A stretch of DNA of 64,000 bases from Candidatus Poribacteria bacterium (GTDB taxonomy: Bacteria > Poribacteria > WGA-4E > GCA-2687025): positions 20,939-84,938 of the forward strand of contig JABGQA010000168.1 of assembly GCA_018644665.1 (NCBI GenBank), given 5' to 3'. Position 1 is the stretch's first letter, and each line of letters begins with the position of its first letter. Position numbers and translations under genes: made by a program. Positions 42,311-50,550 of the stretch are shown piece after piece. The notes under the pieces are model-generated. The model did not search any database, was not told the origin of the DNA, and saw only the letters and a list, made by a program, of their open reading frames with translations.

Positions 42311-43996
42311 CTATGATAGCGACGAGGAGTACGACGCGCCCAAGGTTGCCATGGCGGCCTCGGCCGCCTCGACCCCGCGGTGCGCGGCCTGCTCGAAGAC
42401 CGGCGTGCCCGCGATGTCCACGCCCGCGAAATGCACCCGCCCGAACGGCCGCAGCATCCGCCGCCGTTCCGGCCCCCATAGATAGCCCGGCCGCATGGCG
42501 ATCATCGCGTGTCCCCACTTCCGCACGTCCAGCCGCGTGATGAGCGACTCGATTCCCGGGTGCATCTGCTGCAGGGCGCCCAGGATCGCTCGCGCCCAGT
42601 AGTCCCACCCCTCGTTCAGGAGCGTGCGACGATCCTCGTCGATGTCTTCGCACAGGGCCGCGTAGAACGTCAGGACGGTCGGCGTGTCGAAGCCGTCGTC
42701 GCGCCGGGTCATGTGCCGGTTGTCGATGTAGCCGAGACCCCACGCCTCGTGGCCGAGCGTCTCCCACGTGAGCGGATGCCGGGGATCGGTGGCGGGCGGC
42801 CTGCGCACATGCACCGCAGCCGTCACCCATGGGATGTACTTGCACGCGTTGAACTCATCGCGGCCCGCGCCGACGAGGTCGGGTATCACATAGTAGATGG
42901 CGTGCTTCGGCGCGGCGTAGATGACCGCCTTCGCCTGTAGCGTTGTGCGTTCCGAGCCGGTGTCGTCGAGACAGGTCACGAGCGCGCGATCCGACGCGTT
43001 TCGCACGTTCACGACGAGCGACCGAAGTCGCTTCTGCGACGGCGTGAGGTCGCGCGCCATGCCGTTCACGAGGAACGAGTTCCCCTCGGGCCACGACAGC
43101 ACCGCCGGCGACGGCGTGCCCGGCGGCTCGAAGTCGGTGAACGAAGAGTTCGACTGCGCCCAGAACTGCACGCCCGCCCACGCCGAGGCGTCCTCGATGC
43201 CGCAGCCGTACTCGTCCACGACGCGGTTGTTCACGTACCACCGTACGAGGTCCGACTCGATCCCCAGCCGGTCGAGATACGCCGCCATCGTGATGTGATC
43301 GAGGTCGCGCGCTTCGTCCGACGGGCTCGTGCGGCCGATCGGGCGGCCGAACGCGGGCCTTCCCGCGGAGTCCCGCCAGGTAACCCAGCGGTACATGTCC
43401 TGCCGGAAGCGCTCGTACTCGACGACATCCCGCGATTCCGCGACCTGCATGGGGAAGTGCACGGGCCGCCACGCGCTTCCGGCCAGCAACCCCACCTCCG
43501 GCTCCGCCACCACATACCGCGGATCGACTAGGGGCCACCCGTCGATGTAGTCGCGGATGATGCCGAGATCCTCGCAGATCTCTTGCATCGGCGCCCCGCC
43601 GGGGGCCGGCGATTCTATGTAGTGCGCCGCCCACGCGAACCGCTGTCCGCCCAATTCGCCGCTGACGGATGTCCCGCCGAGTTCGGGGCCGTGTTCGACG
43701 AGAAGGATGTTGCGCACGCCGCTGCGAAGCAGCTTCCACGCGGCGGCCACGCCAGACGCCCCGCCGCCGACGATGATCACGTCGTACACGTGCTCGGCGG
43801 AAGCCACGGGATCGACGGCGACGAGTCCGTCCCGCATGTCGTGGCACAGCGCGTGGGCCTCACCGACGACCGCGCCGTCGAAGGGGAGGGCGCCGTCCGA
43901 CGGAGGACTCGCGCACCCGTCCAGAAACGGCAAGGACGCCCCGGCGGCGGCGCCCTTGCCGATCAGCGATAGGAATTCACGACGTGTGGTCTTCAC
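42311..43996 (-). CDS. FAD-dependent amine oxidase-like oxidoreductase, Tat lipoprotein
   Basis: 561 residues. The N-terminus has TRREFLSLIGKGAAAGASLPFLDGC: a twin-arginine signal with a lipobox, so it is exported folded with FAD and lipid-anchored. FAD-binding motif DVIIVGGGASGVAAAWKLLRSG with LVEHGPELGG follows; near the end is GPERRRMLRPFGRVHFAGVDIAG, as in flavin-containing amine oxidases. In a polyamine cluster, an exported polyamine oxidase is a fair inference. Same strand as its neighbours. Confidence 0.92.
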   Translation of the reverse strand: MKTTRREFLSLIGKGAAAGASLPFLDGCASPPSDGALPFDGAVVGEAHALCHDMRDGLVAVDPVASAEHVYDVIIVGGGASGVAAAWKLLRSGVRNILLVEHGPELGGTSVSGELGGQRFAWAAHYIESPAPGGAPMQEICEDLGIIRDYIDGWPLVDPRYVVAEPEVGLLAGSAWRPVHFPMQVAESRDVVEYERFRQDMYRWVTWRDSAGRPAFGRPIGRTSPSDEARDLDHITMAAYLDRLGIESDLVRWYVNNRVVDEYGCGIEDASAWAGVQFWAQSNSSFTDFEPPGTPSPAVLSWPEGNSFLVNGMARDLTPSQKRLRSLVVNVRNASDRALVTCLDDTGSERTTLQAKAVIYAAPKHAIYYVIPDLVGAGRDEFNACKYIPWVTAAVHVRRPPATDPRHPLTWETLGHEAWGLGYIDNRHMTRRDDGFDTPTVLTFYAALCEDIDEDRRTLLNEGWDYWARAILGALQQMHPGIESLITRLDVRKWGHAMIAMRPGYLWGPERRRMLRPFGRVHFAGVDIAGTPVFEQAAHRGVEAAEAAMATLGASYSSSLS

Positions 43997-44078
43997 GAAC
44001 GCGCGGGCTCAGACGCGCCTGGACGGGGCCAGACCCGCCAACTCGCGCCGCGTAGTGGCTGCAAGGTGTGACTGACGA

Positions 44079-44387
44079 CTACGATATCGCCGCGGCGACG
44101 ATGATCCCGAGAGCGACCATCATGCCTGCGACGACGATCCCGGCCGCTGGGTTGTCATCCTCGGCGATCTCTTTGTTCAGGTCGAACGGCGTCACGATGT
44201 CGAATATCTTGAACCCGATCATCAGGATGATGAAGCCGAGGATGCTGTACACCACCGCGCCGACGAGGCCGTGGACCATGTCCGGGCCGAAGAGCGCGCC
44301 AGCGTCGTCCTGAGCGGCCGCGTTGCCCACCACTATCGCCATGAGGGCCCACACCGCGAGTCCGCATCGCCAAATCGTGCGAGTCAT
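44079..44387 (-). CDS. DUF350 small membrane protein
   Basis: 102 residues, GGAGG 6 bases before the ATG at 44387. A signal-like first helix, then two hydrophobic segments with ILMIGFKIFDIVTPFDLN and KEIAEDDNPAAGIVVAGMM, the signature of DUF350 (YjfL family). Inner-membrane. Known from clusters with DUF4178 and spermidine synthase homologues. Confidence 0.92.
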   Translation of the reverse strand: MTRTIWRCGLAVWALMAIVVGNAAAQDDAGALFGPDMVHGLVGAVVYSILGFIILMIGFKIFDIVTPFDLNKEIAEDDNPAAGIVVAGMMVALGIIVAAAIS

Positions 44388-44427
44388 GTCGTTCCTCCCA
44401 TTCGCGCCGCCACGTCTCGGGCCGGCG

Positions 44428-45033
44428 CTAGTCGTCATCGTCGTCTTCGTCGTTGGGGCGTAGGATGTCCACCTGCCCAGCGGGGATGTTCGACCCCGCA
44501 TACGCGTCATAGCTGCGCGATTCCCACAGGACGATGCCCAGCGTCTTCACGCCGTGCTCGTCGACGAAGTCCCAGTAGTACTGCCGCCGGCCGTCGTCAC
44601 TGCCGCCCTCGAAGTAGTCGGCCTCGGCTGCTTCGTCGAGGTGATACGTCTCGGAGTCGTATTCGACCTCACCGACGCCCTCGTCCGCCAGGTCCTCGAG
44701 TTCTTTGGGCGTGACCCCCACGGAGTGGAACTCGATCTCCTGCGTGAGACTCAGTTCATCGTCCTCGTCCGATTCCCACGTGAGCCACCACACCTCGCTC
44801 TCGTCGCCAACGAGCTTCACCTCGTGCCACTCGGCGCCGTCGGCGGCGTACAGGCTGCGCTGCTCGACCAGGTAATCGGTTCCAAGGATCGAAATGACGC
44901 CGCCCGGCCCGAGGTCGCCGAGTGTCCAGTCGTACGATTCGGCCTCGTCGATCTCGGCTTCCTTCTTCCGACGCAACGATTTGAACAGCATGATCACCAC
45001 AACCACGGTTGCGACTAGCAGGAGGAACTTCAT
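44428..45033 (-). CDS. DUF4178 membrane-anchored protein
   Basis: 201 residues from ATG 45033. One N-terminal membrane helix (FLLLVATVVVVIMLFKSL), then a domain starting YDWTLGDLGPGGVISILGTD and including EWHEVKLVGDESEVWWLTWE, the DUF4178 pattern; the C-terminus is a run of Asp. Starts 7 bases after the preceding gene stops. Cell-envelope role inferred from the cluster. Confidence 0.87.
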   Translation of the reverse strand: MKFLLLVATVVVVIMLFKSLRRKKEAEIDEAESYDWTLGDLGPGGVISILGTDYLVEQRSLYAADGAEWHEVKLVGDESEVWWLTWESDEDDELSLTQEIEFHSVGVTPKELEDLADEGVGEVEYDSETYHLDEAAEADYFEGGSDDGRRQYYWDFVDEHGVKTLGIVLWESRSYDAYAGSNIPAGQVDILRPNDEDDDDD

Positions 45034-45040
45034 CGGCTCG

Positions 45041-46063
45041 TCACTTGCCTCCGCCGAACCCGCCCCCACGGAACGACCCGCCGCTACGTGACGACGAACG
45101 GCTCGTGGTTGTCCGCGACCCGCTACGCGTCGGTGTGCGACTGCCGGATCGTGCCGCTGCGGAACTGCCTGACCGTCGTACGAACGAGGGGGCGGCGCTG
45201 CGGGTGGACGCGCGTGTGCTGCGCACCGTCCTCCCGGAGGATGTGCGCGCCCCGACCGAGCTTCCTGTCGATCTGCGGTACGTGTTGTTCACGACCACGG
45301 TTCGCGTGCGGATGGGCGCGTGCCAGCCGCCGTAGTACCCGCCGTACCATCCGCCATACCACCCCGGCCCATACCAGCCGTAGGGGCGGAACAGGACATC
45401 GCGGAAGATCATGTACGTGAAGTACGACTCCATCCAACTGTGGTTGCGCGCCGGATACTCCGACCGATAGTGCCGCGAGCCGCCCTTATACAGATACTCG
45501 TTCGGCTCCGCGTCGACGGACATCGTCTTGCTGCCCTCGTCGAACGTCACGGACAACGCCGCCAACTCGATGCCGTCCTTCGCGATCTGGTTCCAGTCCG
45601 CGTTCGCGGGAGGGTCGGTCTTGTGCTTGTCGGGGTCAGGCACGCGCACCGAGTAGACCGCGGCCTCGCCCTCGACGCTCTCGGGCACCACCAGCACGGG
45701 GTCCATGTTCTCGTCGCCGTTGAGATCCACGCGATAGTTGATCTCGGGGTCGTCCATGATCTTCTGGCTGAACTTCTTGACGACCTCTTGCTGGAACGCC
45801 TCCGACTCCGGCTTCTGGTTCGGCGACACTTCCTTCAGCACTTCCTTGAGCACGTCTGGAAGTATCGACGGATTAAGCTTGTCGGAAAGGTCCATCGTCG
45901 TCGTGACGTTCTGGCGCGCGACGCCCACGACCTGCCGCGAGGCCCGCTGCGGAGCCTGCCGCTCAACCGCGTGCGCGGTCTTCTTCTGCGCCGCGCTGCT
46001 GATCCACATCCAGACGATCAGGATGCCGATCAGAGCCAGTATCCATTTGACGGATGAATTCAT
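45041..46063 (-). CDS. Membrane-anchored protein with Tyr/Gly and Ser/Arg-rich tail
   Basis: 340 residues from ATG 46063 with GAGGGAAG upstream. Single N-terminal helix (ILALIGILIVWMWI), a middle domain of about 150 residues (LVVPESVEGEAAVYSVRVPD), a Tyr/Trp/Gly-rich stretch (WYGPGWYGGWYGGYYGGW), then a low-complexity Ser/Arg/Thr region ending GGGFGGGK. No family recognised with confidence. First gene of the polyamine/envelope cluster, so it may be co-regulated. Confidence 0.78.
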   Translation of the reverse strand: MNSSVKWILALIGILIVWMWISSAAQKKTAHAVERQAPQRASRQVVGVARQNVTTTMDLSDKLNPSILPDVLKEVLKEVSPNQKPESEAFQQEVVKKFSQKIMDDPEINYRVDLNGDENMDPVLVVPESVEGEAAVYSVRVPDPDKHKTDPPANADWNQIAKDGIELAALSVTFDEGSKTMSVDAEPNEYLYKGGSRHYRSEYPARNHSWMESYFTYMIFRDVLFRPYGWYGPGWYGGWYGGYYGGWHAPIRTRTVVVNNTYRRSTGSSVGARTSSGRTVRSTRASTRSAAPSFVRRSGSSAAARSGSRTPTRSGSRTTTSRSSSRSGGSFRGGGFGGGK

Positions 46064-46314
46064 GACTTCCCTCGCCTTCCGTGCGGAGTCTCCGGCCGAT
46101 AGACGGCGCCGAGTCGGCCTGAGTTTACGCGAGCCGATGACGGACTCCACCGTTCCGCACGATACAAACGTAGGATAGCGCATGTCAACGCGCGGCGACA
46201 GCGTTGACCCCCCTCGATCCGTCGGCGCCCAGCGCGCTTGCGGGGAGCCACGCCCTCCGGCAGAATGCACGGCGGCCTCCCCACACAGACAGACGCACGA
46301 ACGGATCGAATCAC

Positions 46315-47316
46315 ATGCAGAGCAGAGCGGTCGTGTTCACCGGCCCACGCCAGGTCGAGATCGAGGACATTACGGTCGGCGATCCCGGCGAAGGACAGGT
46401 GCAGACGGAGACGCTCGTCACGCTGATGAGCATGGGCACGGAGTTGATCTGCTACCGCGCCGAGTCCGATCCCGGCACGCACTGGCACGGATGGGTGCGG
46501 CACCCGTTCTACCCCGGGTACAGCGCGGTCGGCCGCGTGACGCGGGTTGGTCCGGGGGTCGAGGGGCTCGCCGAAGGTGACCGCGTGTTCTACGCGGGCG
46601 GTCACCGGGGCGCCGCGAACGTCGGCGTCGGCGGCGGGCACACGGTGCGCGTCCCAGACGGCGTCAGCAACGAAGAGGCTGCGTGGTGCAAGCTGGCCAC
46701 CATCGTCCAGACGGGCGTGCGTCAGGTGGAGCACGGTATGGGCGACACGGCCGTGATCATCGGCCTCGGTCCGCTCGGGCAGCTCATGACGCAGTACCTG
46801 CGCCTCCTGGGTCTCAGCGAAATCCTGGCGATCGACCACCTGCAGGCCCGCCTGGACACCGCCACGGCCCACGGCGCCACGGCGACCTTCTGCGGCAGCG
46901 CCGCCGACGCGGGTGAGTTCGTGTCGGAGCACACCGACGGCGACCTCGCCGACGCCGTCTATGACGTCACGGGTCATCCGGCGGTGTTCGCGATGGCGCT
47001 CCCGCTGGCGCGCCGCTTCGGCACGGTCATGCTACAGGGGGACTGCCCACACCCGTCACAGCAGCATCTCACGTTCGACGTCCTCACGCGGCAGCTACGC
47101 GTCCTCGGCACGCACAACGAGGCGTTGCCTCCGAAGCTCGCGCGATGGACCGCCGAGAAGCAGGCGGCGCTCTACCTGCGCTACGTCGAGCGGGGTCAGA
47201 TGCAGACCGGCGAACTCATAACGCACCGCTACAAGCCCGACGACGCGCCGGACGTTTACGCGCGCCTCGACCAAGACCGAGGGAACTCCGCGGGAGTCAT
47301 CTTCGATTGGCAGTAG
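46315..47316 (+). CDS. Zinc-type medium-chain dehydrogenase-like protein
   Basis: 333 residues from ATG 46315. MDR layout: N-terminal lobe with EIEDITVGDPGEGQV, HPFYPGYSAVGRVTRVG, and a cofactor lobe with AVIIGLGPLGQLMTQYLRLLG (GxGxxG). The usual catalytic-zinc Cys/His set is not obvious, so it may be a zinc-free or sugar-alcohol-type member. Likely acts on a polyol or sugar, with the next gene's Gfo/Idh/MocA enzyme. Confidence 0.88.
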   Translation: MQSRAVVFTGPRQVEIEDITVGDPGEGQVQTETLVTLMSMGTELICYRAESDPGTHWHGWVRHPFYPGYSAVGRVTRVGPGVEGLAEGDRVFYAGGHRGAANVGVGGGHTVRVPDGVSNEEAAWCKLATIVQTGVRQVEHGMGDTAVIIGLGPLGQLMTQYLRLLGLSEILAIDHLQARLDTATAHGATATFCGSAADAGEFVSEHTDGDLADAVYDVTGHPAVFAMALPLARRFGTVMLQGDCPHPSQQHLTFDVLTRQLRVLGTHNEALPPKLARWTAEKQAALYLRYVERGQMQTGELITHRYKPDDAPDVYARLDQDRGNSAGVIFDWQ

Positions 47317-47408
47317 GCGCAAGGCTTCAGCGCGCTCAGTGGCAGCGGGCGCGGCAGAATTAGACGCGCGTGAACCTGAACGCGCGCGACTCGGAGGGAC
47401 GGCGAGCC

Positions 47409-48398
47409 GTGACACAGGACCGAGACTACCGACTGGCGCTCATCGGAAGTGGCAGCCGCGGCATGCACTTGTGGGACGTCGCTAACCGCGCCTCTCGCTG
47501 CCGGGTCGTCTGCGCCGCCGATCTGGGTGGCGTCAACTTCGACCGCCTTCGCGACGACGGAGTCGCCGTCTACGACGACTTCGCGGAGATGCTGCGGACG
47601 GAGACCGTCGACATCGCCATCGTCGCCACGCCCATTTCGACCCACTACTCCGTGGCGCGGCGCGTCCTGGACTTCCCGTTGGCCGGCGTGTACCTGGAGA
47701 AATCCATGGCCACCCGGCTCTCCGAGGCGGACGAACTCCTGACGGTCGCCGCCGGGAACGACACCCGCTTCGTCGTGGGACACCAACTCCGATACGCCCG
47801 TGGGTGGGCCGACGCGCGGGGGATGATCGACGACGACATGATCGGCGACATCCACGTGATCCGGGCCCGCCGTGGCGCCGCGTTGCTGACGCACCACACG
47901 CACCAGACGGACCTGATGCGCTACTACCTGGACGACTGCCCGGCGTCGTGGGTGATCGGGCAGGCGCATCGAGAGGGATCGCACCTGTCGGAGGGCATGG
48001 AGTCCGAAGCGCAGTCGCTGGGCTACGTGCAGTTCGAGAACGGCGTGTCGGGCATCATCGAGTCGGGCAAATACGGCGACAGCCCGGGCAACTACATCAC
48101 GATCGTCGGCGAGAAAGGCGAGATCCGCGTGGGCACGGACGCTCGGTTCCGAAGCGAAGACACGGCGGGTAAATGGGAGCCGATCCCCGAGTACGCCCAC
48201 CCGAACATCTTCGACGAACTCATCGCGTGGATAGAGGACGGCCCTCGGCACCGGTGCGCGGCGGAGTCCGGCCGCGACACCCTGGAACTCCTGCTCGCGA
48301 TATACGAGTCGAGCCGCGCGCGGGGCCGGGTGGAACTCCCGCTGGCGCGACGAGGGAATGCCCTCGAGGAGATGTTGGCCGAAGGCGTGATGTCGTAG
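47409..48398 (+). CDS. Gfo/Idh/MocA family NAD(P)-dependent oxidoreductase
   Basis: 329 residues from GTG 47409, with GGCGAGCC upstream; an alternative GTG is at 47370. Rossmann motif LALIGSGSRGMHLW, the EKP-like YLEKSMATRLSEADEL, and a C-terminal beta-sheet domain with GYVQFENGVSGIIESG and GEKGEIRVG. The family oxidises or reduces sugars and cyclitols. Downstream of the MDR gene by 92 bases, same strand. Confidence 0.92.
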   Translation: MTQDRDYRLALIGSGSRGMHLWDVANRASRCRVVCAADLGGVNFDRLRDDGVAVYDDFAEMLRTETVDIAIVATPISTHYSVARRVLDFPLAGVYLEKSMATRLSEADELLTVAAGNDTRFVVGHQLRYARGWADARGMIDDDMIGDIHVIRARRGAALLTHHTHQTDLMRYYLDDCPASWVIGQAHREGSHLSEGMESEAQSLGYVQFENGVSGIIESGKYGDSPGNYITIVGEKGEIRVGTDARFRSEDTAGKWEPIPEYAHPNIFDELIAWIEDGPRHRCAAESGRDTLELLLAIYESSRARGRVELPLARRGNALEEMLAEGVMS

Positions 48399-48583
48399 GC
48401 GGCCCGAGCGCGTCTCACGCGCGTTCTCAGCGTCGGGCCTGTCGTCTCATATCGGCGCCAGCCGTCTCACGGGAGGCCGGGCCGCAAAGGACTTCGCGGC
48501 GCGTGACCGTCTCGCGAGATGCCCGCGGATTCTCACGCCGAGCCCATGAGGCCGTCACCCGCGCCGACAGCAAGGAGTTCACG

Positions 48584-49432
48584 ATGGACCTCAGCGCACA
48601 GCCGCCCCGTAGCCCATATTGCATCGCGGTTTTAGGGCTTGTGGGCGCCGCACGAGCGGCCGACAAAGCGCGCGCGGACATCGCCGGCACGCTTGGCGAG
48701 TACGCCTTCGGAGCCACGACAGGACTCGACAGCCGCACGCTCGCCTTCCTCGACATCTCGCGCGACGACTTCCTCGACGCGGTGCGCGAGAGCGAGACGG
48801 ATGCCGCGCTCACGGTTCGCCTGCGGGCGTCCGCCGGGAAGGCCATCGACGAGATCAAGCAGTACAACGACTCGCAGCGGTACCGGGCCGCCGACACGGG
48901 CGAAGCGAAGGCGAGTTTCGACGCCCGGAAGGCCGCCATCGACCGTCAAGATATCCGCATGGTGTCCGACATGCTCGACGCCGAGGACGTGGACGACTTC
49001 GGCCCCCCGAGTGATCTCACGGCCGGGCCGCCGCGGAGCGCGTACTCGGGTTCGCTGTGCGGCGTGGTTTTGCTCGCGCGGATCGCCGACAAGGGACGCG
49101 CCGCGCTCGCCGCGACGGCAGGCGATTACCGCTACGGCGCCGAGTCCGGCCTGGACCGGCAGGTGCTGGAATACCTGCGGATACCCGTCGATGAGTTCAC
49201 GGCGCTTCTGCGCGATGCCGACGACGAAGGCGCCCTCGCGGCCGCGCTCATGGCCAGAATCGACCGCACGGACGCCGAGATAGACGAATACTGCCGCGCA
49301 TGGCGCGCCGCCGGGCCACTCGCCCACAAGGCGGACGACTTCGCGGCGCGCGCGGCCGAAGCAGGGCGCCCGGACATCGACGTCTTCTTCGACCTCCTCG
49401 ACGCGGAGGACGTTGCCGCTTTCCCGCGCTAG
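48584..49432 (+). CDS. Duplicated DUF5069 protein
   Basis: 282 residues; AAGGAG 6 bases before the ATG. Two similar halves: PPRSPYCIAVLGLVGAARAADKARADI with GLDSRTLAFLDI, and PPRSAYSGSLCGVVLLARIADKGRAAL with GLDRQVLEYLRI. Both halves end with (V)SDMLDAEDV/FFDLLDAEDV. This is DUF5069 in tandem, a helical domain usually found singly. Cytoplasmic; function unknown. Confidence 0.87.
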   Translation: MDLSAQPPRSPYCIAVLGLVGAARAADKARADIAGTLGEYAFGATTGLDSRTLAFLDISRDDFLDAVRESETDAALTVRLRASAGKAIDEIKQYNDSQRYRAADTGEAKASFDARKAAIDRQDIRMVSDMLDAEDVDDFGPPSDLTAGPPRSAYSGSLCGVVLLARIADKGRAALAATAGDYRYGAESGLDRQVLEYLRIPVDEFTALLRDADDEGALAAALMARIDRTDAEIDEYCRAWRAAGPLAHKADDFAARAAEAGRPDIDVFFDLLDAEDVAAFPR

Positions 49433-49514
49433 CCGCCCCGCCTACGCCCGTCTCATCTCTCCCTACCGCGCTCCCTAGCGTCGGAGTTCGCACGATCGGA
49501 CCTTACGCCGGAGT

Positions 49515-49528
49515 TTAGTGTCGGCTAA
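49515..49528. promoter_or_regulatory. Candidate DtxR/IdeR-type operator
   Basis: TTAG-N6-CTAA forms a dyad 68 bases before the DtxR-FeoA gene. It resembles the outer half-sites of IdeR/MntR boxes, and the gene is an iron-dependent regulator, so autoregulation fits. One short dyad may also be chance. Confidence 0.4.
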
Positions 49529-49596
49529 GTCTTGGGTGACCCCAACCCTTGCGCGCGAGTCGACACTGGACGGCGCCCCGCCGACGGGATCCCGGC

Positions 49597-50550
49597 ATGA
49601 GACGTCCACTTCTGAGACTGCTGGAGCGTGGTCGTCGGCGCCGTCGGCATCGCATTGAGGACGCCCTCAAGCACCTCGCCGGTCTGGACGACGCCCTCCC
49701 CGCGACGGCGAAGTCGCTCGCGGGACACCTCGGGCTGTCGCTGCACCGCACGGTCGTCCTTGTGGGCGACATGCAGATGCAGGGGCTCGTGCGAATGTCC
49801 GGCCAGGAGGCGCGGCTCACGGAGCGCGGTTCCCGTGAAGCCGTCCGAGTCGTGCGCGCCCACCGGCTGATCGAGCGGTACCTGGCCGACGAGGTCGGCG
49901 AGCCGCTGGACGCTCTGCACGACGCCGCGGAACGACGCGAGCACACCCTCACGCCCGAGGAAGTCGATGCGCTGGACGCCCTCCTCGGCTATCCCGACTC
50001 CGACCCCCACGGCGACCCCATCCCTGACGGCGACCGCACGCGCGACGCTGAGCCGGAGACGCCGCTGTCCGACTGGCCCATAGGCGCGCCGTGCGTGGTG
50101 ACGCACATCGAGGACGAGCCGCCGGGACTACTGCGCGAGATCCTCGCGCGGGACCTTCGCCCCGGAGACACGGTCGAGGTGACCGCGAGGGAGTCCGGCA
50201 GTCTGACCGTACACGACGGCATCCGTCACCGCGACCTGACGCTGCTCGCCGCCGCGCAGGTGCGCGTGGCGCCGGGCCGCTGGCGCGACGAGGCGCCAAT
50301 GTCATCGCTGTCGGAGGGCGAAGACGCCGTTGTGCGACGCGTGGATGATCAGTGCAGAGGAGCGGCGCGACGACGCCTGCTTGATCTCGGTCTGACGCCC
50401 GGCGCACGCGTCACATGCCTGTTCAGCGCGATGTTCGGCGAGCCCGTCGCGTACCACATCCGTGGCGTGGCGATAGCTCTCCGCGTGGAGCAGGCGCGGG
50501 CAGTGTGGGTGACCAGGGGACCGGAGCGCCGCGAGGGCGCGAACTCATGA
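49597..50550 (+). CDS. DtxR-type iron-dependent regulator fused to FeoA domain
   Basis: 317 residues from ATG 49597. Residues 15-75 form a winged-helix DNA-binding domain (ATAKSLAGHLGLSLHRTVVLVGDM, MQGLVRMSGQEARLTERGS). Residues 78-140 resemble the DtxR dimerisation region (AHRLIERYLADEVG, HDAAERREHTLTPEEVDALDALLGYP). An SH3-like/FeoA end (LSEGEDAVVRRVDDQCRGAA.RRLLDLGLTPGARVT) follows. The stop overlaps feoB (ATGA). It should sense ferrous iron, and it may also assist FeoB. Confidence 0.88.
   Translation: MRRPLLRLLERGRRRRRHRIEDALKHLAGLDDALPATAKSLAGHLGLSLHRTVVLVGDMQMQGLVRMSGQEARLTERGSREAVRVVRAHRLIERYLADEVGEPLDALHDAAERREHTLTPEEVDALDALLGYPDSDPHGDPIPDGDRTRDAEPETPLSDWPIGAPCVVTHIEDEPPGLLREILARDLRPGDTVEVTARESGSLTVHDGIRHRDLTLLAAAQVRVAPGRWRDEAPMSSLSEGEDAVVRRVDDQCRGAARRRLLDLGLTPGARVTCLFSAMFGEPVAYHIRGVAIALRVEQARAVWVTRGPERREGANS

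Noticed and set aside
45060..45380. Repetitive low-complexity DNA near 45.1-45.4 kb
   Set aside because: It encodes the Ser/Arg-rich and Tyr/Gly-rich tail of the membrane-anchored protein; spacing is irregular and there are no spacers.
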